From Candidatus Eiseniibacteriota bacterium (GTDB taxonomy: Bacteria > Joyebacterota > Joyebacteria > Joyebacterales > Joyebacteraceae): 26,180 nt of DNA. This document shows, piece after piece, positions 15,361 through 23,504 of this stretch. Each line of letters starts with the position of its first letter. The stretch's first letter is position 1. A program made the translations under genes and the position numbers. The notes below the pieces were generated by a model. The model was not told the origin of the DNA and did no database searches. It saw nothing but the letters and a program-made list of their open reading frames with translations. Where the stretch lies: positions 1-26,180 of the forward strand of contig DAOWCM010000005.1 of assembly GCA_030639555.1 (NCBI GenBank), written 5' to 3'.

Positions 15361-18300
15361 ATGGCACGGCATCCAATCCGAGGCATGCAGAGGGCAGTGT
15401 GCGCTTTACTGGTGACCGTGGCCCTGTCGTGTGCCGCGGCAGTTGCAGATGCGGCACCCTCCACGCCTGCGCGATCAAACCGACCACGCGACCCACTGGC
15501 GATGACGTTGGGCGCCGTCGAGGTACCGACGCGGCCTCACCCGGGTGGCGCTCCGGACCGGTCGCACCCGGAATCCGACCTGCTTCTCCGCTCCCCTCCC
15601 GACTCCCTCGTCGCCGCCCTGATGGACTCGACGAGCCTGACCAGAATAGTCGGCACCATCCAGCGCCTGCAGGATTTCGGAAGCCGCTACGTGGTCGTCG
15701 ACTCCTGCTGGGCGGCCGGCTACTGGATCCGGGACAAGTTTCAGGAGTACGGCTACTCCGATGTTCGGCTCGACACCTTCCGGACGATGTCGTTCCAGGA
15801 CAGCGTCGACGCCATGAACGTCATCGCCGTCAAGGAGGGGACGACGCGACCGTCCGAGTACGTTGTACTTGGAGGGCACTACGATTCTGTCAACGCGGAG
15901 AATTTCCACGACCCGTTCGCCCCTGCGCCCGGCGCCGAGGACAACGCCACCGCAGTGGCCGCGGTGCTCGAAGCGGCTCGCCTGCTTGAGGGTGTTCCCA
16001 CAGACCGCAGCATCATGTTCGCCTGCTGGTCCGCAGAAGAGATGGGGCTGTGGGGCAGCCGGCACTTCGTCGCCGAGGCGGTCGACGAATCGCTCGATAT
16101 CGTCGTCTATCTCAATATGGACTGCATCGGGTACCTCGAGCCGTCTCCCGATGAGGCCCCGGTAATCGTCTTCACCGACTCACTGTCACTCGCCATAGCC
16201 GGATACATGCAAACGTTGGCGCACACTCACACGCCGTATGAGCTTCAGACCTGCATCCGCCCCATTGGCGCGAGCGACCACACGAGCTTCTGGGAGGCCA
16301 GGTACAACGTCGTCGACACCGGCACGACCATCTCGTCACCCTACCGTCACACGACCGACGATATCATCGACAACATAGACGCCGATTTCGCGCGCGCGAT
16401 CGCCGCCGTGAACGTCGCTGCGACGGCCGCCGTCGCCGGTGTTACCGGAGAAGACGCCAACCTGCCACCAGAGACCATGCGCATCGCCAATTGTGCCGCC
16501 TCAGTATCACCCGTCACCATGCGACCGACGTTCGAGTGGAACGGAGTGGATTTCGACGGGAGCATCGCGCGGTTCGAATACGCGGTCGAGTCGGACACCG
16601 ACACGGCAGACGGCCCACGCCGGGACCGGCCGCCCGACTGGCAGCCACTACCCGCACACCAGACATCGCTGACACTAGACGATCTCAGCGCGGGCTCGCA
16701 CATCCTGTACATCCGCGCGATCGACGACAGGGACGTCGCGGACCCATCACCCGTGGTTTATGAGTTCGTGACGGACGCGGCGCTCCGCCCGGCGCTCACG
16801 GTGGACCTCAACTTCCACCCCGGCACGCGGACGTTTCTTGGGGGTCGAGCGGGAGACCGCACACCGCCGGTCGCCGTGTATGAGGACGAGCGCCTCGTCT
16901 TCACGGTCACGTCGGACGCGTCGTCATACTGTGGTTCGGCCGACTCGATCGCGGTAGCGCTCGCCGACTCGACGGCGTGGTCGGACTGGCACCGGTCACC
17001 GTACGAGTTCGTGCTACGCCCGGGACCCGCAGACACGGTCGTGTTCATGAAGACCCGGGATGAGAACGGCGCGGTGACCACCGGCAGCGTTTCTTTGCGC
17101 ACCGTTCCCGCACTGATGGACCGGCCCCTCCTGCGCGTGGACGACTGGTTCGTCGGTGACGTTCCGGAAGCTACACACGATGCGTTCTACAGCGACGTCC
17201 TCGAGGGTGAGAGCTGCGACGTCTGGGACCCGTTCGAGCACTTCGAGAACTATCTGCCTACGCTGCCACCCATGGAAGAACTGGGCCACTACCGAACCGT
17301 GCTCTGGACGCTCGACTGGCAGGGTGGGTTCCTCCGCCCCGTGCAGGCGGAGAGCGCCTATCACTGCCTTGAGGGATTCGTACGAGCCGGCGGGAACGTC
17401 ATCCTGGAGGGGCAGTCCTCGCTGCCGACGATGGGTGGTGAGAACCACTATCTGTACGAGGCTACCTACGAGCCCGGTGACTTCATCTTCGACCACGTCG
17501 GGGTCGACAGCCTGAGGAACGCCGGAGTGAACGCGAACGAGTCGTACCCCGGGCAGTACGGCTATGCATTCCTGGGCGGGATCGCCACGGGGGCCGTGAG
17601 CTTCCCCGACGTTCCCGTCGACACGCTCGGGAAGTGGGCGGACGGCTACCAGGCGCACGGCGGCCTCCCGTACTGCGAGATAGTGCGGCCGCGCGCGGAA
17701 ACGCGACGGCTCTACCTCTTCGATTCGCACATCAACCCGGAGCTGAGCGAGCGCCCCTGCGCCACGGTGCGGTACCCCGACGACGGGACCGGCACGTTCG
17801 CCTACTTCGGATTCCCTCTCTACTATCTGCAGACCGACCCGGCCACGGAGATGCTCGGGCTGCTTCTCCGCTCAATGGAGAGCTGGCAGCAACCCGCGGC
17901 TCTCTCCTATTTCTCGTGGAGAGCGGAGCCTGATTCCGTCACGCTGTCCTGGTACCTGACGCCGGCCGACGGGCCCATCGGGTGCGGTCTCGAGCGCACG
18001 ACCGGCAGTGGATCCGGGGGATACCACACGCTGAGCGACAGCCTCGTGCGACCATGTGACAATGGACGATACCGGTTCGTGGATGATTCGGTTGAACAGT
18101 CAACGGCGTACTCATACCGCCTCATCGTCACGGAGCAGTGGGGCGTGACCACGACCCACGGTCCGTGGGAGATCCCGACACCCAGCTCGCGAGTATCGCC
18201 GTGGCTGGAAAGCCCAAGGCCGAATCCGTTCTCAGAGACACTCAATCTCCACTACGGCGTCGCGGCGGACCATCGGTGGGTGTCAGTCGGTGTGTTCGAT

Positions 18301-18474
18301 ATCTCCGGCAGACTGGTCAGGGCGCTGCGCGAGGGGGCGGCGCAGACGGGCGAGTACGACGTGACCTGGGACGGGACCAACGAACGCGGGGACCCCGTCG
18401 CCAGTGGTGTCTACTTCGTTCGCGTGCGCGTGGGACAGGAGACGCTCGAGCGCAAGGTCGTGCTCCTGAGGTGA
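15361..18474 (+). CDS. Secreted M28 zinc aminopeptidase with ThuA-like region and FlgD-like tail
   Basis: The 1037-residue protein has a signal peptide (1-31, ending V-A-D-A). An M28 peptidase domain (about 130-370) has all metal ligands: His173, Asp194, Glu226-Glu227, Asp254 and His330. Next come an Ig/fibronectin-like region (about 385-590), a region near 590-850 resembling a ThuA/GATase-like fold (L-R-V-D-D-W near its start, then G-G-N-V-I-L-E-G), and a beta domain. The end is an FlgD-like Ig domain (R-P-N-P-F, V-F-D-I-S-G-R-L-V, G-V-Y-F-V-R) of the type seen in T9SS-like sorting tails. It likely trims peptides outside the cell or at its surface. The start is ATG 15361 with GAGGTG six bases upstream; the longer frame from 15325 would precede the signal peptide and is rejected. 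Confidence 0.9.
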   Translation: MARHPIRGMQRAVCALLVTVALSCAAAVADAAPSTPARSNRPRDPLAMTLGAVEVPTRPHPGGAPDRSHPESDLLLRSPPDSLVAALMDSTSLTRIVGTIQRLQDFGSRYVVVDSCWAAGYWIRDKFQEYGYSDVRLDTFRTMSFQDSVDAMNVIAVKEGTTRPSEYVVLGGHYDSVNAENFHDPFAPAPGAEDNATAVAAVLEAARLLEGVPTDRSIMFACWSAEEMGLWGSRHFVAEAVDESLDIVVYLNMDCIGYLEPSPDEAPVIVFTDSLSLAIAGYMQTLAHTHTPYELQTCIRPIGASDHTSFWEARYNVVDTGTTISSPYRHTTDDIIDNIDADFARAIAAVNVAATAAVAGVTGEDANLPPETMRIANCAASVSPVTMRPTFEWNGVDFDGSIARFEYAVESDTDTADGPRRDRPPDWQPLPAHQTSLTLDDLSAGSHILYIRAIDDRDVADPSPVVYEFVTDAALRPALTVDLNFHPGTRTFLGGRAGDRTPPVAVYEDERLVFTVTSDASSYCGSADSIAVALADSTAWSDWHRSPYEFVLRPGPADTVVFMKTRDENGAVTTGSVSLRTVPALMDRPLLRVDDWFVGDVPEATHDAFYSDVLEGESCDVWDPFEHFENYLPTLPPMEELGHYRTVLWTLDWQGGFLRPVQAESAYHCLEGFVRAGGNVILEGQSSLPTMGGENHYLYEATYEPGDFIFDHVGVDSLRNAGVNANESYPGQYGYAFLGGIATGAVSFPDVPVDTLGKWADGYQAHGGLPYCEIVRPRAETRRLYLFDSHINPELSERPCATVRYPDDGTGTFAYFGFPLYYLQTDPATEMLGLLLRSMESWQQPAALSYFSWRAEPDSVTLSWYLTPADGPIGCGLERTTGSGSGGYHTLSDSLVRPCDNGRYRFVDDSVEQSTAYSYRLIVTEQWGVTTTHGPWEIPTPSSRVSPWLESPRPNPFSETLNLHYGVAADHRWVSVGVFDISGRLVRALREGAAQTGEYDVTWDGTNERGDPVASGVYFVRVRVGQETLERKVVLLR

Positions 18475-18503
18475 TGCGGAACCGGCGGGCTTGACCGCCC
18501 GGA

Positions 18504-18533
18504 TTGACCGCGCCCCCAACCTGCTGGTATATT
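18504..18533 (+). promoter_or_regulatory. Sigma-70-like promoter for the DUF364-decarboxylase pair
   Basis: TTGACC at 18504-18509 (5 of 6 to consensus) and TATATT at 18528-18533 (5 of 6) are separated by 18 bases. Transcription would begin near 18540 and leave a leader of about 100 bases before the GTG at 18641. It follows the M28 stop by only 30 bases, in a gap with no clear terminator (a weak GGCGG/CCGCC stem at about 18484-18499). Confidence 0.55.
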
Positions 18534-18640
18534 GGCAACCGACAGGGCGAATCCGTGACAGGCCCAACAAGCGCCACTGCGACCGCGTCAGTCGATCTAC
18601 AGACGCGATCGTCAGCGAACCCACGAGCCCAGGAGACACC

Positions 18641-19447
18641 GTGACTCTGCTCGAGCAAATAGCCGAGATCGGACGGGCGAGGAGCAAGGACTACCCGGAT
18701 GAGTCATTCCTCATCCGGGGACTCTGGCGCACCGATCTTCTGTTCCGACCCAACCCCGAGGAACGGACGTTCAACTACACGTTCCTCCTGATGCAGACCG
18801 TCGGTGAGGGCGCGTGCTACTGTTCGACGATACCGGCCTTGACCGAGGGATTCTCACTTCTGGGCAAGGACTGCAGAAATATCCACCCGGAGTACCGGTG
18901 CTTCGAGGTCGCCGCCACCGACGCGATGTTCTCCGCCTTCGAGAAGCGGCCGGACGAGACGAAGACCATGACGGGCTCCTCGGCCGAGAAGGCGGTGTGG
19001 CGAAGCCGTATAGTGGTCGACGAGGTCCTGAGGCAGCTTGAGCTCGCGGGCGTAGAAGACGGTTGCGTGGTCAACGTCGGCGTCATAGGCAATATCATCA
19101 AGGCACTCACGGCGAAGGGTATCGAAGTCACCGGAACTGACGGAGACCCCACTCTCGTCGGAACGGAGATAGGTGGCGTGCCGATCTTCGACCAGGACAA
19201 GACGCTCGAGTACGTCGAGAAGTGTGACGTCGCTGTGATGACGGGCATGGTCATCTCCACTGACTCGCTCGAGGGTATTCTCGAAGCGGCGAAGAGAGGT
19301 GGCACGCGGCTCGTGCTGTTCTGTGAGACAGGAGCGAATCTCTGTGAGGAGTACGTAAAGCTGGGCGTCGACAGCGCCATCGCGGAGTACTTCCCCTTCT
19401 ATATCTTCGGCGGCACCACGCGGATAGACATCTTCAGGAAGAAGTAG
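18641..19447 (+). CDS. DUF364-like Rossmann protein (putative metal-chelation family)
   Basis: The 268-residue product has an N-terminal region I do not recognise (about 1-125). Its C-terminal half has a Rossmann-like pattern resembling DUF364 (PF04016): V-V-N-V-G-V-I-G-N near 145, E-V-T-G-T-D-G-D-P, then C-D-V-A-V-M-T-G-M-V with a following D-S-L-E-G-I-L-E-A. A strand, L-V-L-F-C-E-T-G-A-N, comes next. PF04016 is annotated as a putative heavy-metal chelation domain from structure only; no reaction is established. I chose GTG 18641 because AGGAG lies five bases upstream and the frame before it (from 18491) overlaps the promoter. The decarboxylase follows by 22 bases, which implies a joint pathway. 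Confidence 0.65.
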   Translation: MTLLEQIAEIGRARSKDYPDESFLIRGLWRTDLLFRPNPEERTFNYTFLLMQTVGEGACYCSTIPALTEGFSLLGKDCRNIHPEYRCFEVAATDAMFSAFEKRPDETKTMTGSSAEKAVWRSRIVVDEVLRQLELAGVEDGCVVNVGVIGNIIKALTAKGIEVTGTDGDPTLVGTEIGGVPIFDQDKTLEYVEKCDVAVMTGMVISTDSLEGILEAAKRGGTRLVLFCETGANLCEEYVKLGVDSAIAEYFPFYIFGGTTRIDIFRKK

Positions 19448-19469
19448 CGACCAGACAGGAGGCAGCACT

Positions 19470-20768
19470 CTGTTCAGAAACTTCTCTGAGACCGACGGCG
19501 TCCTCGAGGTGGGCGGCGTCCCGATCACGACCATCGTCGGCCGGCACGGCACACCGATGTACGTCTACGATGGGGACATGGTCTGTTCACGCTACGAAGC
19601 ACTCAAGAGCGCGTTCCCCTCCTTCGAGATCTTCTACTCGATGAAGGCGAACCCGTCATTCGCCCTTGTGGGGCTGCTGAGACATCTCGGCGCGGGGTCC
19701 GAGATCGCGTCCGGTGGCGAGCTCTTCCTCGCGAAGGAGGTGGGTCACGACCCGCTCGACATCGTGTTCGCGGGGCCCGGCAAGACCGACAGGGAACTCG
19801 AGGATGCCATCATCTCGAGCGTTTTCGCGATCAACGTTGAGTCATTGAGAGAGTTGGACCGTGTCGCGCGCATAGCAAAGCTGATCGGCATTCCCGCACG
19901 CGTGGCTCTAAGGATCAACACGGCCGTCGGACTGTCCAAATCCGGCGGCGGCTCGGCCGGCCCGCTTCACGAGCGGATGGCGGGGGGACCCAGTAAGTTC
20001 GGTATCGACGAGGAGAAACTCGACGCGCTCGCTGACCATTGGGACAAGCGCGCTGTCGACATCGTGGGGATCCACATCTACACGGCCAGCCAGATCCTGG
20101 ACGCCGACGAGGTCGTGGAGAACGCGAAACGTACGGTGGCCGCAGCGGAGCACGTGGAGAGGATCACCGGCGAGCCGATGATGACCATCGATTTCGGCGC
20201 GGGCTTCGGCGTCCCCCACTACAAGGAGGAAGCGTCCCTGGACCTCCCGGCACTCGGAGCGCGCGTCGAGGAGGTCTTCAGGCCCTTCTCCGACCGAAAG
20301 GACATGAGGCTCATACTGGAGCTGGGCCGATACCTTGTATCGGAGTGCGGCGTCTTCGTCACGAGAGTGATCGAGCTCAAGGAGTCCCGAGGGGAGCGCT
20401 TCGTCATCACCGATGGCGGGATCAATCAGTTCGTCCGCCCGGTACTGATGAAGGTCGAACACGAGGCGCGAGTGATAAGCAGATTGTGCTCGCCGGCCTC
20501 GACCGTCGCCAAGGTCTCGGGACCGCTGTGCACGCCGATCGATATCATGAGCGAGCAAATCCAGGTTCCGGAAGACATCTCTCTTGACGATCTTGTCGGC
20601 GTCTTCAACGCCGGTGCCTACGGATTCTCGATGAGTCCACAGCTCTTCCTCTCCCACCCTTCGCCGGTCGAGATCCTGGTGCTCGACGAGGAGATCATCG
20701 AGGCGCGAAAACGTGGAACGTATGAGGACCTCCTTCTGAAACAGAACCCTCTTCCCGGCTCCGTGTAG
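19470..20768 (+). CDS. LysA-fold (group IV) PLP-dependent decarboxylase, probable CTG start
   Basis: The 432-residue enzyme has the alanine-racemase/LysA two-domain layout. The PLP lysine is in F-Y-S-M-K-A-N-P (Lys59); H-I-Y-T-A-S-Q, the glycine loop D-F-G-A-G-F-G, E-L-G-R-Y-L, the catalytic Cys354 in G-P-L-C-T-P-I-D, and G-A-Y-G-F follow. True diaminopimelate decarboxylases usually have C-E-S-x-D there. C-T-P-x-D and F-L-S-H-P resemble subgroups acting on other or carrier-bound amino acids (the BtrK and exosortase-associated type), so the substrate is open. AGGAGG sits seven bases before CTG 19470, and the 13 residues added there (F-R-N-F-S-E-T-D-G) fit the family N-terminus. The next usable start, GTG 19509, lacks a ribosome site. 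It is probably co-expressed with the DUF364-like gene. Confidence 0.85.
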   Translation: MFRNFSETDGVLEVGGVPITTIVGRHGTPMYVYDGDMVCSRYEALKSAFPSFEIFYSMKANPSFALVGLLRHLGAGSEIASGGELFLAKEVGHDPLDIVFAGPGKTDRELEDAIISSVFAINVESLRELDRVARIAKLIGIPARVALRINTAVGLSKSGGGSAGPLHERMAGGPSKFGIDEEKLDALADHWDKRAVDIVGIHIYTASQILDADEVVENAKRTVAAAEHVERITGEPMMTIDFGAGFGVPHYKEEASLDLPALGARVEEVFRPFSDRKDMRLILELGRYLVSECGVFVTRVIELKESRGERFVITDGGINQFVRPVLMKVEHEARVISRLCSPASTVAKVSGPLCTPIDIMSEQIQVPEDISLDDLVGVFNAGAYGFSMSPQLFLSHPSPVEILVLDEEIIEARKRGTYEDLLLKQNPLPGSV

Positions 20769-20818
20769 CCGGGTGAAGCGTTCGGTCAGTCCAGCCGCGC
20801 GCGATCCGGAGCAGGCAC

Positions 20819-21571
20819 ATGACGCTCAGAATTTCCCCTTTGGTTGCAGTGGCCACCGCACTGGTTCTCCTCTCGGCCGGTTGCTCCGATGATATCATTT
20901 GCCCGGAGGCGGGACCGGCAGACACCGTACCTTACATCTCAGCACAAGTCGTGCAGAACTCGGATGGTCCAGATGAGTCGACACACGCGGAGGTCGTCTG
21001 CACGGCCGACCCGCTTCCGTCGCTTCTCATCGCGTTCATCAACGGGCGCACGCTGCCCCCCGTGGTGCCTCCGGAGGGCCTCGGTCTTCTCGCCGTCCTT
21101 GATGACGACATGGTGCTGTGGCAACCCGGAACCTCCTGTTCCCTTGAGGTGACAACGAGCTACGGTTACGCGACCGCCACGGTCGTCATGCCGGACGCGG
21201 CCGCGGTGACCGCGCCCGCTGAGATCTCTCTGGGTGACACACTGAAGCTCGTTTGGAGAAATGTGGCCGACGCCGACTACTACGAGGTGTCGGCCGTTCT
21301 GGTCCCGGATGCCGGCGCGCTGATGCGTGGCGCCTGGAGCAGTCGTGACACGCTCGCGCTTTCGGCGACCACTCGCGAGACCTTTGCGGTGTTCCTGCCG
21401 GGGAGTATCGTCTCAACCGGGGTCGTGTCGGGCTTCGTGGCGACCGTAGCCGGGCCGTTTCCCGAGGGCGGCGCTGCCGGGAACGTCTCAGGAGATGGCT
21501 GGGGGTTCTTCACGCTTCGGTATCGGGATTCCGGGAGTGCTTTTGACGTGGTCGTATCAGATGTGCCATGA
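20819..21571 (+). CDS. Lipoprotein of unknown function with Ig-like character
   Basis: I do not recognise this 250-residue protein. It has a signal peptide and a clear lipobox (L-S-A-G-C, Cys22), so it should be membrane-anchored. The mature part is rich in predicted beta strands; a segment near 140-160 (L-K-L-V-W-R-N-V-A-D-A-D-Y-Y-E-V) reads like a fibronectin-type or Ig-like strand pair. The ATG at 20819 has GGAG about 10 bases and AGG about 4 bases upstream. It starts 50 bases after the decarboxylase with no visible terminator between, so it may share that transcript, but nothing in its sequence ties it to that pathway. Confidence 0.72.
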   Translation: MTLRISPLVAVATALVLLSAGCSDDIICPEAGPADTVPYISAQVVQNSDGPDESTHAEVVCTADPLPSLLIAFINGRTLPPVVPPEGLGLLAVLDDDMVLWQPGTSCSLEVTTSYGYATATVVMPDAAAVTAPAEISLGDTLKLVWRNVADADYYEVSAVLVPDAGALMRGAWSSRDTLALSATTRETFAVFLPGSIVSTGVVSGFVATVAGPFPEGGAAGNVSGDGWGFFTLRYRDSGSAFDVVVSDVP

Positions 21572-21580
21572 GCGTCACCG

Positions 21581-21592
21581 GCCCCGTGGGGC
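21581..21592. terminator. Short hairpin between convergent lipoprotein genes
   Basis: GCCCC-GT-GGGGC lies 10 bases past the plus-strand lipoprotein stop and 33 bases past the stop of the converging minus-strand lipoprotein gene. The 53-base gap leaves room only for a shared terminator. There is no T-run on either strand, so this is tentative. Confidence 0.3.
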
Positions 21593-21624
21593 GCCGCGTC
21601 AGCCGCCGGGTGGACCCGCAGGAC

Positions 21625-23256
21625 CTATCTGCCTGACGCCAGAATGCGCGGGCCAAAGTAGACGGCCAGGAGCCGGCCCGCCTCCTTGAGAGCAAGCACC
21701 TCCGCCTCGCGCCTTCCTTCCTCGGAATTCTCAACGTCGACGGTTTCCGTCGCAGTGATCCGGGTCGCACCCAGTTCGGACGCGGTACGCTGATCGAACG
21801 CTGACGCGGAGAGGACCACCTCGGCCGTCCACGAGTCTTGCCCACCGTGTGTACTCAACGAGAAGGCTCCAGTGACGACGACGGCCACACCGGGATCGCA
21901 CGCGCCCATCCTGTATCCGTCTCTCTCCATCCTCCGCGTGAAGCCCGACATCACCTGGGCCGCGTCTGCGTCGGGCCGGTCACCGAACTGCGCGCAGACA
22001 GAGATCGCGTGCGCCCCCGCAACCAGGTGGACGATCCCGTGCGCCAGGGACCCCGACGGAAGCGCCGGAAGAGCGTCCGCCGGATCGAGGGGCACGCCGG
22101 CCGGCCCCGGTGGCGGTGACACGGCCGCATGTGCGGCCGCGACATCCAGTCTGACCGTGAGCTCGTACGCGCCGGGCGGGCCGTAGGCCGCCACGATCCG
22201 GCACGTGGCCGTCCCGGACTCATCGGTCAGCGGGTCGACGTCCAGCACCGCCGAGGCTCCCGGCATGTCGAAACAGACCGGCACCCCGATCGCCTGGACC
22301 GTCGCTCCGTTCCACTCGTAGGTGCAGTGAAACTCCACGATCGCATCCGCCGCCGCACCGACCTCGACTACATCGACCGCGCCGGCGGCACGCGCGGCCA
22401 GGGTCTCCGCAGCGCGGGCCGCGAACCGCGCCCACCGAAGCAGCTCGCGCAGCCGGGCATCAACTGAGATCAGCTCGCGGGTCGCCGCGGACTCCCGCGC
22501 ATCGTCCACGATCGTGGTGGACACTCCTGTCGTGGGCACCCCCGTTGCCAGGACAACACGCGCAATCCTCGCGGCATCCAGAAGTCCATCGTGCCAGCGC
22601 CCGGCCGACAGGTGGTCTTCTGCCGACGCCTTGAGAACCTCCGCCTCGTTGGCCGCCCTGCCTCTCTCCCAGAGGACGTTGTTCACGTCGCCCCGGAGGT
22701 ACCTTATCGGGTATTCCACGAGGATCGCAGCTCGCCAGACAGTATCGGGACCGGCGGCTGTGTCCTCCGCAACCGCGACGCACTCCTCCCAACCGCGAGC
22801 GACTATGGCCATGCGCGGGAACGCAATGTCCGCGCCCCTGACCGAGGCACCGACAACGTCGTCAACTATCCCCCGCCGTCGCTCCTCCTCGTACGCGACT
22901 CCACGCTGGCTCAGAAGCTCCAACGCCGCGTCCGCGGCGCACTCGGCAGCGTCCGCCATCGCATCCCCCTGAGTCGTCCTCCCGGGAAGGCCTTGTTCCT
23001 CGTGCCTCGTCCGATGAGCGGAGAGCATGTTCCCGCCCTCTACCGTCCAGGATTCAGCGCGCCCGGCAAGCTGGTCGGCACCGGGGCCGGCGAGCGGCAA
23101 GCAGGTCCATTGGCGCTCAAGGACGACCGGCCCGTCCGAAACGGGCTCCCCGCCGACGGGCCGGCGGGGCGCGCAGCCGGTGATGATGAGAACGAGCGCC
23201 GCGGCAACGGTGGCCGCGCGAGCAACTCCTGTCCAAACTGTTCTTCTTGCTCTCAT
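21625..23256 (-). CDS. Large lipoprotein, possibly LPP20-like, function unknown
   Basis: The 543-residue product has a signal peptide and lipobox (I-I-T-G-C, near residue 22-26). Its sequence is very alanine-rich. An alpha/beta region at about 80-180 (repeated A-A-E-x-A-A-D-A-A-L-E-L-L, then a strand ending W-R-A-A-I-L-V-E-Y-P) and a second near 400-540 (A-L-K-E-A-G-R-L-L at the end) recall the LPP20/secretin-associated lipoprotein style. A beta-rich Ig-like stretch lies between them (about 275-370). No enzyme motif is visible. The start is ATG 23256 with AGGAGC upstream; a 64-residue extension to 23448 precedes the signal peptide and is rejected. It is convergent with the preceding lipoprotein gene and follows the REC-GGDEF-REC gene. 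Confidence 0.75.
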   Translation of the reverse strand: MRARRTVWTGVARAATVAAALVLIITGCAPRRPVGGEPVSDGPVVLERQWTCLPLAGPGADQLAGRAESWTVEGGNMLSAHRTRHEEQGLPGRTTQGDAMADAAECAADAALELLSQRGVAYEEERRRGIVDDVVGASVRGADIAFPRMAIVARGWEECVAVAEDTAAGPDTVWRAAILVEYPIRYLRGDVNNVLWERGRAANEAEVLKASAEDHLSAGRWHDGLLDAARIARVVLATGVPTTGVSTTIVDDARESAATRELISVDARLRELLRWARFAARAAETLAARAAGAVDVVEVGAAADAIVEFHCTYEWNGATVQAIGVPVCFDMPGASAVLDVDPLTDESGTATCRIVAAYGPPGAYELTVRLDVAAAHAAVSPPPGPAGVPLDPADALPALPSGSLAHGIVHLVAGAHAISVCAQFGDRPDADAAQVMSGFTRRMERDGYRMGACDPGVAVVVTGAFSLSTHGGQDSWTAEVVLSASAFDQRTASELGATRITATETVDVENSEEGRREAEVLALKEAGRLLAVYFGPRILASGR

Positions 23257-23408
23257 ACGCTCCTGCTCCTGATGACGAGGCACCCTACCATATAGAGGAG
23301 CGGCCCCACGCGCAAGGGCCGGACAACACGACGAACGAGCAGGCCCCCAGAAGAGCTGCCGGCCGAGGGACCGATTCCCGCACACACGGCGCCAGCGTAC
23401 ATGAACAA

Positions 23409-23433
23409 CGGCCGGCTTGTGCCGCGCCGGCCG
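23409..23433 (-). terminator. GC hairpin after the REC-GGDEF-REC gene
   Basis: CGGCCGGC at 23409-23416 pairs with GCCGGCCG at 23426-23433 around a 9-base loop. On the minus strand it lies about 70 bases past the stop of the response-regulator gene and is followed by TTGTTCATG. It is a plausible terminator within the 248-base gap before the lipoprotein gene. I see no gene in that gap. Confidence 0.45.
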
Positions 23434-23504
23434 CTCTCCAGCTACCACTGAGCACTGTCCCCGCGAACGGCCCCCTTCTCACCCCCTGCCTGCTTCCCGC
23501 CCGC

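Noticed and set aside
19509..20768. GTG at 19509 as start of the decarboxylase
   Set aside because: It has no ribosome site and would remove the family N-terminus, while CTG 19470 has AGGAGG at good spacing.
15178..20898. Palindrome ATGATATCAT occurring at 15178-15187 and again near 20889
   Set aside because: The second copy is inside the lipoprotein coding sequence just after the lipobox; two 10-base palindromes in 26 kb are not enough to call a regulator site.
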